Assembly (NCBI GenBank): GCA_002477755.1
Contig: DLKD01000036.1
Coordinates: 1-64,000, forward strand
From: Gordonia sp. UBA7599
Lineage (GTDB): Bacteria; Actinomycetota; Actinomycetes; Mycobacteriales; Mycobacteriaceae
DNA: 64,000 nucleotides
Reading direction: 5' to 3'
Below, in pieces: positions 17,134 through 25,828 of the stretch. Positions within the stretch are counted from its first letter, which is position 1. Every line of letters starts with the position of its first letter. Made by a program: the position numbers and the translations under genes. The notes beneath the pieces are model-generated. The model had not been told where the DNA came from. It saw only the letters and a program-made list of their open reading frames with translations, and did not search any database.

Positions 17134-17808
17134 ATGACGCCGGTCTACCGCGCGGCACTGGGTTCTGATTTCGACCGGCTGCACCCAAATCTCCAATGGC
17201 GCTACGGGATCGACTCCACGTCGGGCGTCGCGCAGATAATGACCGGGCTCCTCGAATCGGTGTACGTCACCCCGACGCTTCCGCCGCCGGTGGTGTGGTT
17301 CTACGGCAAGCGCAACGCGATCCCGTCGAAGACCAGCCGTATGCTCCCGTTCCGGGCGGGCAACTACTGCTATCGCGACGAACTGGGCCGCGAGTGCCTG
17401 GCCGTGTTGCGCACCTTCGGTTACAGCTCGGGGGACCGCGGCCTTAACTCGGTGCTCGTCGATGGACGTGACGGTTTCGTCGACTATCTCGGTGACGGAC
17501 CGGAACTCTTGTTCCCCATTGAGCCGAAGGTCACCCGAGCTGGCGAGTTGCTCTTGGAGAGCGGCCCGGCCCGATGGCTGCGGGGGCCCAAACTCGCGCC
17601 TCGCGGCCCCTTGGTGGCGACGATGAAGTACATCGAAGGATGGGACGAGCAGCACCAACGGTTCCGCTGCGACGCAACCGTCCGCAACCCCGTTCTTGGC
17701 GAGATCATGCACTACCGCGGGTGGTTCACCGCCGTCGACAAGCCGTGTCAGACGTCGGACATCCCCGACGAGGCATGGCCCTACAAACTCATCGACAGAG
17801 AGACCTGA
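17134..17808 (+). CDS. DUF4166 domain-containing protein
   Basis: 224 residues. The pattern LGSDFDRLHPNLQWRYGI at the start, the internal FYGKRNAIPSKTSRMLPFRAGNYCYRDELGRECL block and a terminal MHYRGWFT match the DUF4166 family as I remember it. No signal peptide or membrane segment is seen. ATG 17134 follows GAGAGGAGTGC, which decides the start over an earlier in-frame ATG. It lies 32 nt before an SRPBCC gene and may head that rightward operon. Function unknown. Confidence 0.75.
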   Translation: MTPVYRAALGSDFDRLHPNLQWRYGIDSTSGVAQIMTGLLESVYVTPTLPPPVVWFYGKRNAIPSKTSRMLPFRAGNYCYRDELGRECLAVLRTFGYSSGDRGLNSVLVDGRDGFVDYLGDGPELLFPIEPKVTRAGELLLESGPARWLRGPKLAPRGPLVATMKYIEGWDEQHQRFRCDATVRNPVLGEIMHYRGWFTAVDKPCQTSDIPDEAWPYKLIDRET

Positions 17809-17840
17809 CGCGCGCAGTCCGACAGGGTAGGTTTACGCGC

Positions 17841-18281
17841 ATGGCTGTCTCCGCAAGTACCAAGTTCGATATCGCAGCACCGCCGTCGGTGGTCATGGAA
17901 GTCCTGCAGGACGTTGAGTCGTTGCCCGAGTGGTCCGGACCGCATAAGTCGGCCGAGATCGTCGAGGAGTACGACGACGGTCTGCCGAAGATCGTCAAGG
18001 TGAAGGTGTCGGTCGGCCCCATCACCGACGAGCAGACCTTGGACTACTCGTGGACCGACAACACGTGCACCTGGGACCTGATCGACAGCAACCAACTCGC
18101 CAAGCAGCACGGCGTGTACACGCTGACCGAGACGCCCAAGGGCACACATGTGCAGTTCGACCTGGAGATCGACCTCAAGGTGAAGCTGCCCGGCTTGCTC
18201 GTCAAGCAGGGGCAGAAGACCGCCGTCGACACCGCCAAGAAGGGCCTGACGAAGGAATCCCTCAAACGAGCTGCAGGATGA
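17841..18281 (+). CDS. SRPBCC (polyketide cyclase/dehydrase-like) protein
   Basis: 146-residue START-like protein: FDIAAPPSVVMEVLQDVESLPEWSGPHKSAEI is the typical N-terminal strand-helix with the conserved Pro-Glu-Trp. These domains bind hydrophobic ligands; mycobacteria have several uncharacterised copies. Its stop overlaps the start of the next, secreted-protein gene by 4 nt (ATGA), indicating coupling. No catalytic residues can be inferred. Confidence 0.85.
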   Translation: MAVSASTKFDIAAPPSVVMEVLQDVESLPEWSGPHKSAEIVEEYDDGLPKIVKVKVSVGPITDEQTLDYSWTDNTCTWDLIDSNQLAKQHGVYTLTETPKGTHVQFDLEIDLKVKLPGLLVKQGQKTAVDTAKKGLTKESLKRAAG

Positions 18282-18787
18282 TCGCGGCGCGATTCATCGC
18301 GACCGCCGGCATGATCGCCGCTGGCGCATGGCTCGCCGTCGTCGGCGGTCAGGCGACCGCCTCGGCGGGTACGTTGTGCCAAGCCGCCAATGGCGGCCAT
18401 CAAACACATGTCGTCGGGGGCAGTGCGTGCAGCGCCAAGGCGGGCAAGGGCAGTAGCGCCCGTGCCGAGGAGTCCGGCGGCAACGGCACGGCGGTTGCCG
18501 TGGCCGATGCCGGCGGACAGGCCGATGCGCGATCACTGCAGCCGAAGTCGACGGCGCTGGCCGGTGCGCCCCGAGGTGGGCAGGCGCATTCGTACACCAC
18601 TGGGCCGGGTGCCATGTCGGTGGCCCAATCCGCACCGGGCGGCACCTCCGTCGCCATCGGCGGGTGGGGCGGTCGCGCCATCGCGGTACCTGAGGGCACC
18701 GCGTGCAGTGGTGGTTTCGCGGCAGCATGGGTGTCCAACTCCGGAAAGCTGTGCATCCACAGCGGGGCGGTCGGGTTCCAGAACTGA
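18278..18787 (+). CDS. Secreted Gly/Ala-rich protein of unknown function
   Basis: 169 residues with a signal peptide (MIAARFIATAGMIAAGAWLAVVGGQATASA, cleavage likely after ASA at about 30). The mature part is rich in Gly, Ala and Ser and has four cysteines (CQAA, SACSAK, TACSGG, KLCIHS), suggesting two disulfides outside the cell. I think similar actinobacterial proteins are grouped as DUF6764 but am not certain. Its stop overlaps the next membrane-protein start (TGATG), so it is translated with the SRPBCC and membrane genes. Confidence 0.7.
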   Translation: MIAARFIATAGMIAAGAWLAVVGGQATASAGTLCQAANGGHQTHVVGGSACSAKAGKGSSARAEESGGNGTAVAVADAGGQADARSLQPKSTALAGAPRGGQAHSYTTGPGAMSVAQSAPGGTSVAIGGWGGRAIAVPEGTACSGGFAAAWVSNSGKLCIHSGAVGFQN

Positions 18788-19590
18788 TGGCCGTTGTCGC
18801 CACCATCGCGGTGGTCGTGGCGATCGTCGCGATCATCCTCGGTCCGCCGCTGCTGTGGATCCGGGCACGCGTCGTAGACGAGTCTGGCTTCACCTCGGCC
18901 GTCCGGGAACTCGGCGAGACCACCGAGGCCCGTGAGTACCTCGCGGACACGATCACCAAACAGATCGCCGCACACGCCGGCAAGGTGACCGGCGTCTTGG
19001 CCCGTCCGCTTGCCGTGCGCTTCACCAACTCCGAGGGCTTCGCCGACGACGTCGCCGACTTGGCGGCCCAAGCCCACGAATGGCTGTTCTCGCCGCCGCC
19101 ACCCGGCGTCGACCCCGAGGTCATGCAACTGGACCTGACGGCCATGGTCCGGCGGGTCGCCGGACAGGTGACCCCGGGGCTGGCCGACAAGATCCCCACG
19201 ATCCGGGTTCCGGTGGGGCAGAATCGACCGGCCCTGGAAGCGGGCCGTTATCGTCCGCTGGCAGAGCGGGTATCGCGGTGGGGGACCGCATGCGTCGTCG
19301 TCGCCGCCCTCGCTTCAATGGTCGCGCTGGCGTTCAGCCAGCATCGTGGCGTGATCGTGGCGGTCCTCGGCGTCGGGTGTTTGTTGTCGGCGGCGGCAAC
19401 CAACGCTGCCGCCACCTATCTGCGCAAACGGGCCACGGCCGAGCTTGCCGTCGCAGATCCCGGGATGGCGCGGCTCGGCGGAAAGGCCGTCGGTGAACTG
19501 CTGGACAACCTCCACGAGTGGGTCGGCATGCTCGTCCGGAGTGGTGCCATCCTGATCGCGGTCGGCCTGCTCATCGCCATCCTGTTCTGA
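18787..19590 (+). CDS. Membrane protein, tandem paralogue 1
   Basis: 267 residues with an N-terminal membrane segment (AVVATIAVVVAIVAIILG), a long extracytoplasmic region (about 25-165) and three C-terminal hydrophobic segments. It is a clear paralogue of the next gene: both share RVVDxxGF near the N-terminus, YxADTITxQ, PPGVDPxVMQLDLTxMVRRVA, ALEAGRY, and a C-terminal LLDNLHEW/LVDNLHQW motif. The start overlaps the stop of the secreted-protein gene. Family and role unknown. Confidence 0.8.
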   Translation: MAVVATIAVVVAIVAIILGPPLLWIRARVVDESGFTSAVRELGETTEAREYLADTITKQIAAHAGKVTGVLARPLAVRFTNSEGFADDVADLAAQAHEWLFSPPPPGVDPEVMQLDLTAMVRRVAGQVTPGLADKIPTIRVPVGQNRPALEAGRYRPLAERVSRWGTACVVVAALASMVALAFSQHRGVIVAVLGVGCLLSAAATNAAATYLRKRATAELAVADPGMARLGGKAVGELLDNLHEWVGMLVRSGAILIAVGLLIAILF

Positions 19591-19612
19591 GCACGCCCAG
19601 TAGTCTGTCCGG

Positions 19613-20428
19613 ATGCGCAGCCTTGCAGCCTTCCTTGCCGGCCTGATCGCCGTCGCCGCGATCGTCGTCGCGCTTCCCACGTTATGGGTCACCGAGCGGG
19701 TCGTCGACGCCGACGGATTCCGTGCGACGGCGACGGCGATGGGGCAGAGCGCCCAGGTCCGCACCTACATGGCCGACACGATCACCAACCAGGTCCAGCG
19801 CCGCGCCGGCGCGACCGCCGGGGCGCTGGTGGCACCGTTCGCGCAGCGCTACACGCAGTCACCGGCATTCACCGAGGACTTCGTCGATCTGGCCAGCCAG
19901 CAGCATCAATGGTTGTTCGAGCCCGCACCGCCCGGCGTCGACCCGGGCGTCATGCAGCTCGACCTCACCAACATGGTCCGTCGCGTTGCCGCGCAAGCCA
20001 ACCCGGCACTCGCCCAGCGGATCCCGGGCCCGATCCTCGTCCCCGTCAGCGACCGCGACCAGGCGCTGGAGGCCGGTCGCTATCAACAGTCGGGTGTGCA
20101 GGTGAAGCGTCTGGCTTACGGGAGCATCGTCGTGGGCGTGATCGCCGCGGTGCTTGCGCTGCTGGTGTCCCGGCGGCGCGGCACCACACTGGTGTGGCTG
20201 GGGTTGGGCGGCGTGCTGTCGGCCGCCGCGAGCTTCGCGGGCGGCTATTACTTCTCAGCCCGCGCGAAGGATGAGGTCGCAGTCACCGAGGCAGGCATGC
20301 GCGAGGTCGCCGAGTCGGCGATCAACGGGCTCGTCGACAACCTGCACCAGTGGTGTCTGGCCGTCGGCGGTGTCGGAGTGGCGGTCGTCGTCGTCGGACT
20401 CGTCGTGCGGGCACTGACTGCAGATTGA
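19613..20428 (+). CDS. Membrane protein, tandem paralogue 2
   Basis: 271 residues, same topology as its upstream paralogue: N-terminal membrane segment (AAFLAGLIAVAAIVVALP), extracytoplasmic domain, then paired membrane segments and a last one (GGVGVAVVVVGLVVRAL). The shared block PPGVDPGVMQLDLTNMVRRVAAQ marks the extracytoplasmic domain. It ends the rightward operon and converges on the hemerythrin gene across a short hairpin. Confidence 0.8.
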   Translation: MRSLAAFLAGLIAVAAIVVALPTLWVTERVVDADGFRATATAMGQSAQVRTYMADTITNQVQRRAGATAGALVAPFAQRYTQSPAFTEDFVDLASQQHQWLFEPAPPGVDPGVMQLDLTNMVRRVAAQANPALAQRIPGPILVPVSDRDQALEAGRYQQSGVQVKRLAYGSIVVGVIAAVLALLVSRRRGTTLVWLGLGGVLSAAASFAGGYYFSARAKDEVAVTEAGMREVAESAINGLVDNLHQWCLAVGGVGVAVVVVGLVVRALTAD

Positions 20429-20437
20429 CTGTTCGTT

Positions 20438-20453
20438 CGGGGCCGTCGCCCCG
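20438..20453. terminator. Short convergent terminator hairpin
   Basis: CGGGGC-CGTC-GCCCCG forms a 6-bp GC stem with a 4-nt loop between the membrane-protein stop (20428) and the convergent hemerythrin stop (20457). No T tract. Confidence 0.55.
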
Positions 20454-20456
20454 GCG

Positions 20457-21179
20457 TCAGATCGTCTCCGGCACCGGTTGGCCGGGGAACAACTGCCGGT
20501 ACTGCTTGGCGAACTGGCGTCGGCCGGTGATGCGCCACAGTAGTCGCACCGGCGGCGGCACGGCGGCGAAGAACTCTGCTCGATCGGCGGGTGACGAGTT
20601 CGCCAAGAGCAGCCCCAACTGCGGCAGCAGACGGCTCTTGGGGATCGCGTTGATGCTGTGTTTGGCCAGCCCGGACCATTCCTTCTGCGTAATGACCCGT
20701 TCGACGACCGGGACCACTTCGACGACCTCGCGCCGCAGGTGCACCGTCAACACGCCCAACATCCTGGTGTAGGCATCGGTCAGTTTCTCGCCCGTCGCTG
20801 GGTCGGCATTGCTCCGCCACGCGGTCAGCAGCGGTTCGGTCTCCGCGAGAAGTTCGCTCACCTGGACGTGGTGTGCGCGCATTTGGCCGACGTGCAGGGC
20901 GCAGCTGGGGGAACGCTGTTCGAGTCGGTCCCAGAGGAGTTCGTCCTCGGACTCGTGATGGGTGTGCAGCGTCGCATCCAGATCGGCCAGCCACTGGCCG
21001 ATGAATTCGCTACGCGAAGTCTCACCGGGACCCACCGATCCGATCAACCCGGGTGCTTGCTCGTAGGCCCACAAGAAGGCGTTGTGCAGAATGCGCATCT
21101 CTTCGCCGCTGCACAGCTTGGGACCGTCGGGGACAGGCGGCTGCACTTCGCCGGGCAGGGGCGCATAGTCGATGGCCAT
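20457..21179 (-). CDS. Hemerythrin HHE-domain protein
   Basis: 240 residues with a four-helix hemerythrin-like domain in the first about 160: HNAF (first His), HTHHESEDELLWDRL (HxxxE), HHVQVSELL and HLRREVVEVVP carry the expected metal-ligand histidines and glutamate. The C-terminal part (about 165-240) is specific to actinobacterial members. Such proteins bind a non-heme diiron or a metal for O2/NO sensing or storage. ATG 21179 is preferred over GTG 21191 because GGAGG lies 5 nt before it. Role here unknown. Confidence 0.88.
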   Translation of the reverse strand: MAIDYAPLPGEVQPPVPDGPKLCSGEEMRILHNAFLWAYEQAPGLIGSVGPGETSRSEFIGQWLADLDATLHTHHESEDELLWDRLEQRSPSCALHVGQMRAHHVQVSELLAETEPLLTAWRSNADPATGEKLTDAYTRMLGVLTVHLRREVVEVVPVVERVITQKEWSGLAKHSINAIPKSRLLPQLGLLLANSSPADRAEFFAAVPPPVRLLWRITGRRQFAKQYRQLFPGQPVPETI

Positions 21180-21240
21180 TGGGGCCTCCACAGGGCTGGC
21201 GTGGATTATGGCTCAACGGTACGAGTCGCAAATGCCCAGG

Positions 21241-23301
21241 TCAAGAACCCAATTGTTGCCAGAGGAATTCGAAGGCGAGGGCGGACAGGAACGCCGCCTG
21301 CTTGTTGTTCGCGGAGCCACCGTGGCCGCCCTCGATGTTCTCGTAGTACCAGACGTCGGAATGCCCGGTTTGCTCCAGTATCGCTGCGAATTTGCGGGCG
21401 TGGCCAGGGTGCACGCGGTCGTCGCGCGTTGACGTCGTGATCAGGATGGGCGGGTACTCGACGTCGGCGCGGACGTTCTGGTACGGAGAGAACGGCTCCA
21501 TGAACGCCCACTGCTCCGGGTCGTCGGGGTTGCCGTACTCGGCCACCCAGGACGCCCCGGCGAGCATCGTGTGATAGCGCCGCATGTCGATCAGTGGGAC
21601 CTGGCAGACCAGGGCGCCGAAGAGCTCGGGGTAGCGGGTGAGCATCACGCCCATCAGCAGCCCGCCGTTGGACCCGCCCATCGCGCCGAGCTGCGCGACG
21701 GTGGTGAGTCCCCTGGCGACCAGGTCCTTCGCGACCGACGAGAAGTCCTCGTACACCAGGTGGCGCCCGGCCTTCTGTGCTTGCGAGTGCCATGTCGGTC
21801 CGTACTCGCCGCCGCCGCGGATGTTGGCGATGACATAGATCCCGCCCTCGACGATCCAGTTTCGGCCGGGCACCGGTGTGTAGCCGGGCACGAGCGCGTT
21901 GACGAAGCCGCCGTACCCGTAGAGGAGGGTCGGGCCGGACTCGACGTCACGGCGTCGCACGACGAAATAGGGGATCCGTGTGCCGTCGTCGGAGGCGGTG
22001 AAGAATTGTTCGACCACGATGTTGTCCGCATCGAAGAACGCCGGCGAATGTTTGATCGGTGTCACACCGTCGACGGTGGTCCCGTGCAGCATGGTCGGCG
22101 GTGTGACGAAGGTGCTGGAGACCAGGAAGATCTCATCGCCGTCTTCGGGGTCGGTGTCGTGCACGCCGATGGTGGCCAGTGGCGGCAATCCCCGCAACTC
22201 CGACGGTTGCCAGTCGCCCAATGACAGCAGCGACAGCTGAGTGGCGACGTCGTGCAACGTCGTGAGCACCAGATGGGACTGGGTGAACACGATGCTGGCC
22301 AGGCTCGTCGTCGCATCCGGGGTGAACAGCACGGTCGCCTCCCGTCGTCCGGCGTGGACGAAGGCGTCGTAATCGAAGACGAGGAGGCTGCCCGGCTCGT
22401 GCACCGCCGTGCCCAGTTCCCACGGAGATCTCGTGATGACGAAGAGCCACTGGCGGTAGGGCTGCGATAGGGCATCGGTGGGCAGATCGATCAGCGTGAG
22501 GCCACCGGTGTCCGGGTCGAGTTCGTAGTTGAGCGAGTTGTAGAAGTCGGTCGCACGTTCGGCGAAGTGCCGCTCAAACCCCGGGACGCTGCTGTAGGAA
22601 GCACCGGCGGCCACGTCGGTGTACTCGCCTGTGTACACCGTCGGTGCATTCGTGAGGGCGGTGCCGCGGGACCAGCGCTTGGTGATGCGTGGATAGCCGG
22701 ACTCGGTCAGCGATGGCTGGCCGTCGGGGGCTTCGCCGAAGTCGGCGCTCACGTAGACGGTGTCCGGGTCGAGCCAGCTTATCGTCGACTTCCCCTCGGG
22801 GAGGTGGAAGCCACCGTCTTCGGGAGCCACCCACTCGCGTGTCACGAGGTCGAACTCGCGGGTGACGGTCGCATCGGCGCCCCCGCGCGAGAGGGACACC
22901 AGGACATGGCGCCATACGCCGGACCCGTCGCGCGGGCGCAGGACGTGCGCCCCCGCCCACACCCATTTCTCGTCGTTCTCGGTGGCGAGGGCGTCGACGT
23001 CGATGAGCACGTCCCACTCGGGCTTCTCGGTGCAGTAGGACTCCAGCGTGGTGCGGCGCCACAGGCCGCGCGGGTGGTCGGCGTCGCGCCAGAAGTTGTA
23101 GAGGAACTCGCCGCGCCGGGTGATACCGGGGAGTTTGTCGTCATTGTCGAGGATGGCCAGGGTTGCGCTGCGCAACTGCTCGAAGTGTGGGGTACTCGCG
23201 AACTCGTCGACCGTCGCCTTGTTCTGGTGGCGCGCCCAGTCGAGTTGCGCCTGCCCTTCGATGTCTTCGAGCCATTCGTTGGGATCCGCGGTGTTGGTCA
23301 T
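21241..23301 (-). CDS. Prolyl oligopeptidase family serine peptidase (S9A)
   Basis: 686 residues: N-terminal beta-propeller (about 70-410) and C-terminal alpha/beta-hydrolase domain. The catalytic Ser lies in GGSNGGLLMG, the Asp in STRDDRVHPGHA and the His in EGGHGG. It begins NEWLEDIEG, the usual S9A opening. No signal peptide, so a cytosolic enzyme that trims proline-containing oligopeptides. Length is normal for the family. The next gene upstream (choloylglycine-hydrolase-like) is separated by a strong terminator, so this gene has its own promoter. Confidence 0.92.
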   Translation of the reverse strand: MTNTADPNEWLEDIEGQAQLDWARHQNKATVDEFASTPHFEQLRSATLAILDNDDKLPGITRRGEFLYNFWRDADHPRGLWRRTTLESYCTEKPEWDVLIDVDALATENDEKWVWAGAHVLRPRDGSGVWRHVLVSLSRGGADATVTREFDLVTREWVAPEDGGFHLPEGKSTISWLDPDTVYVSADFGEAPDGQPSLTESGYPRITKRWSRGTALTNAPTVYTGEYTDVAAGASYSSVPGFERHFAERATDFYNSLNYELDPDTGGLTLIDLPTDALSQPYRQWLFVITRSPWELGTAVHEPGSLLVFDYDAFVHAGRREATVLFTPDATTSLASIVFTQSHLVLTTLHDVATQLSLLSLGDWQPSELRGLPPLATIGVHDTDPEDGDEIFLVSSTFVTPPTMLHGTTVDGVTPIKHSPAFFDADNIVVEQFFTASDDGTRIPYFVVRRRDVESGPTLLYGYGGFVNALVPGYTPVPGRNWIVEGGIYVIANIRGGGEYGPTWHSQAQKAGRHLVYEDFSSVAKDLVARGLTTVAQLGAMGGSNGGLLMGVMLTRYPELFGALVCQVPLIDMRRYHTMLAGASWVAEYGNPDDPEQWAFMEPFSPYQNVRADVEYPPILITTSTRDDRVHPGHARKFAAILEQTGHSDVWYYENIEGGHGGSANNKQAAFLSALAFEFLWQQLGS

Positions 23302-23315
23302 CCGTCCATCATGCA

Positions 23316-23346
23316 CGAACGGCCCCGGATGACCCGGGGCCGTTCG
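23316..23346. terminator. Strong terminator hairpin
   Basis: CGAACGGCCCCGG (23316-23328) and CCGGGGCCGTTCG (23334-23346) form a perfect 13-bp stem with a 5-nt loop, downstream of the choloylglycine-hydrolase-like gene on the minus strand and before the peptidase gene. Confidence 0.85.
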
Positions 23347-23381
23347 CGGCGTGTGGAAACGCTTGTGGCGTTTACCTGCGA

Positions 23382-24479
23382 TTACTCCGCACCGACGAGG
23401 TCGGTGTACTTCTGCGCAACGATCTCCTGAACCTTCTTGGCATCGTCGACGGCGGCCTTTGCCTTGACGACGGCCTCGCCGAGGGCCTTGGCCTGTTCGA
23501 TCGAGGCGATGTGGAACTTGGCGTGGCGGTGGAACTTCTTGGTGATGTTGCCCGAGAGCCCGTTCTCCACCTCGAGACGCTTGACCAGGTCCACCTTGGC
23601 CTCGCCGGAGCCCTCCGTGAAGTCGATCTCGGGCAGGTCGACCCACACGATGTTGGGGCGCGACGTCGAGCCGAAGATGTAGCGCAGCTTGGTCAGGTCA
23701 CACACGACCTGCCACAGCGTCTGCGATGCGTCGGGCTTACCCGGGTCCGGCGTGCGGTACGGCTGGGCGGCGTTGCGGATGATGCTGAACATCGCGGCGA
23801 CGGCCTCTTCGGAGTCGGCCGGCTGGTTCTGGTGGTTGACGTAGTACAGCGCACGCGCGAACCGGTCGGGCGCATTGCAGGTGCCCGGCAGCGGGTCGTC
23901 GCCGCCCAGCCCCTGGAACTTCTTTACCAGTTCCAGTTGCTGGTCGTAGCTCGGCGAATTCGTCATCACCAGGTAGTCGCGACTGTGGTGGACCTTCAAC
24001 TCACCGTCGATGTACTCGAAGATCACAGAATCGCCCTGGGCGTCGTCGAGCGCCAGGTGGATCGCCGGCTGGCTGCCTCCGGTCGGATCCGACATCGGGA
24101 TGACCTGTGGGTTGTTGGTCTTGGTCCACTCAACCGCATCGGCGACGGTGGCGAAGTTGTCCAGGTAGTACTGCAACCACACCGACATCGCCAGCTGGGG
24201 GCGTGAGTCATCGGGGTCGCCGTACTTCGACTCGGCCAGCCACAGGATGTGCCCGGCCAGGCCCTTCTCGTTCATCCCGTCGGTCGACAGCAGGTCGTAG
24301 ACGCCGGCGACGATGCTGCCGTACTTGGCCTTCCACGTGAGCTTGCCGTGGACGCGGTCATCGCGCTCGATCCCGCGGGGCAGCTTCCACAGATTGGTGT
24401 GGAGGTCCTGGTGGAAGTCCATGTTCCGCCCGACGACGACGGCACCGTTGGCGTCGGGCCAGATCACACGAGTACACAT
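23382..24479 (-). CDS. Choloylglycine hydrolase-like linear amide hydrolase
   Basis: 365-residue Ntn-hydrolase of the bile-salt hydrolase/penicillin V acylase family. The nucleophile Cys2 follows Met directly (MCTRVIW), and GRNMDF near residue 18 is the family hallmark. Such enzymes cleave linear amides such as N-acyl homoserine lactones, penicillin V or conjugated bile acids. The last about 60 residues form a Lys/Ala-rich, probably helical extension not needed for the core. No signal peptide, consistent with a cytosolic self-processed enzyme. The substrate cannot be told. Confidence 0.85.
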   Translation of the reverse strand: MCTRVIWPDANGAVVVGRNMDFHQDLHTNLWKLPRGIERDDRVHGKLTWKAKYGSIVAGVYDLLSTDGMNEKGLAGHILWLAESKYGDPDDSRPQLAMSVWLQYYLDNFATVADAVEWTKTNNPQVIPMSDPTGGSQPAIHLALDDAQGDSVIFEYIDGELKVHHSRDYLVMTNSPSYDQQLELVKKFQGLGGDDPLPGTCNAPDRFARALYYVNHQNQPADSEEAVAAMFSIIRNAAQPYRTPDPGKPDASQTLWQVVCDLTKLRYIFGSTSRPNIVWVDLPEIDFTEGSGEAKVDLVKRLEVENGLSGNITKKFHRHAKFHIASIEQAKALGEAVVKAKAAVDDAKKVQEIVAQKYTDLVGAE

Positions 24480-24598
24480 AGGAGTTCTTCGCCTTCTTCT
24501 TCTGATCTCTTCCGGGCGAGGGGGTTCGCCCTTTTCGACCCTACGTCCGGGAATCGGGCATTAGCGCCCCGGGTGCGTAGTACGAATGTGAGAACAGA

Positions 24599-25804
24599 TC
24601 AGCCGATCGCCTCGCCAGTGCGCACCGGGCAGCGGGTGTGGGTGTAGATCGTCGGCATGCACAGATTGCAGTGCGTGCACTGCGAGTGGACCGTCGGGTC
24701 GACTGCCAGACGGCGCGGCAGATCCGGCTCGCGCAGCAGTGCGCGGCCCATGGCGACGAAGTCGAATCCTTCGCTCATCGCGGCGTCGATGCTGGCGCGG
24801 TCGGTGACCCCGCCCAGCAGGATCACCGGCATCGCCACCGCCGCCCGCAACTGCTTGGCCAGAGGCAAGAGGTAGGCGTCGTGGTACGGGTAGTGCTTGA
24901 GGAAGACCGGCCCGGCGACTTTCAACCCCCAGCGCATCGGCCCGGAGAATGCATCGGCGAACTCTTTGCGCGGGACATCGCCGTGGAACAGGTACATCGG
25001 ATTGAGCAGCGAGCTGCCCGCGGTTGGCTCGATGGCGTCGAGGTGGCCGTCGGCTTCGAAGAGTCGAGCGGTCGCGCACGCCTCGTCGACGTCGAAACCG
25101 CGCAGCGGCCCGCGCCGCGGAGTGCCGTCGTACATGTTCAGCTTTGCCCAGACTGCGACCTGGTCGCCGACGGCTGCGCGGACCGCCGCGGCCACCTCGC
25201 GGGCGAATCGGGCGCGGTTGACCAGGGGGCCGCCGTAGCCATCGCGCCGGCGGTTGAGCAGCGGCGAGAGGAAACTCGACAGCAGATAGTTGTGGCCGCA
25301 GTGTAATTCGAGGGCGTCGAACCCGGCATCGACGGCGAGCCTGGCCGCATCGGCGAACGCCGCGACGAGGCCGGCGATCTCGTCGGCATCGGGGGACTGC
25401 GTCACCGACATGCCCATCGGGGCCGGGATGCGCGAGGCCGCCAGCGCGGGGACCCGATTCGACACCGAGTTCGCGACGGGGCCGGCGTGACCGATCTGCG
25501 CGGCGGCCAGCGCTCCTTCGTTGTGAATCGCATCGGTCAGGCGGACCAGACCCGGCACGGCCTCGGGGCGCAACCAGATCTGGTGACGGTCGGTGCGCCC
25601 GCCGGGGGTCACCGCGCAATAGGCGACGGTGCTGATAGCGACGCCGCCGGCGGCGACCTCCCGATGGAAGGCGATCAGATCGTCGGTGACCAGCGCGTCG
25701 GGCGTCATCCCTTCGAAGGTGGCGCACTTGATGAGCCGGTTGCGCGTGCGCAACGGCCCCAAGCGGGCCGGGGCGAACGGATCGGGGGCTGTGGATGTGG
25801 TCAT
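24599..25804 (-). CDS. NADH:flavin oxidoreductase (old yellow enzyme family)
   Basis: 401-residue FMN TIM-barrel protein. Substrate-binding His pair ELHCGHNYLLSSFLSPLLNRRRDGYGG and the FMN phosphate loop LLGGVTDR ... VAMGRALL are present. The C-terminus has CTHCNLC plus a further Cys in TRCP, resembling the FeS-ligand region of 2,4-dienoyl-CoA reductase-type members but without their following FAD/NAD domains. It reduces activated alkenes or similar compounds using reduced pyridine nucleotide. A TetR gene 24 nt upstream in the same direction probably controls it. Confidence 0.88.
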   Translation of the reverse strand: MTTSTAPDPFAPARLGPLRTRNRLIKCATFEGMTPDALVTDDLIAFHREVAAGGVAISTVAYCAVTPGGRTDRHQIWLRPEAVPGLVRLTDAIHNEGALAAAQIGHAGPVANSVSNRVPALAASRIPAPMGMSVTQSPDADEIAGLVAAFADAARLAVDAGFDALELHCGHNYLLSSFLSPLLNRRRDGYGGPLVNRARFAREVAAAVRAAVGDQVAVWAKLNMYDGTPRRGPLRGFDVDEACATARLFEADGHLDAIEPTAGSSLLNPMYLFHGDVPRKEFADAFSGPMRWGLKVAGPVFLKHYPYHDAYLLPLAKQLRAAVAMPVILLGGVTDRASIDAAMSEGFDFVAMGRALLREPDLPRRLAVDPTVHSQCTHCNLCMPTIYTHTRCPVRTGEAIG

Positions 25805-25828
25805 CGGAGGGCCTTCTTCGGGGGCTGG

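Noticed and set aside
24514-24535. Hairpin GGGCGA-loop-TCGCCC followed by TTTT
   Set aside because: It looks like a plus-strand terminator, but no plus-strand gene ends here; it lies in the leader of the choloylglycine-hydrolase-like gene and may be chance.
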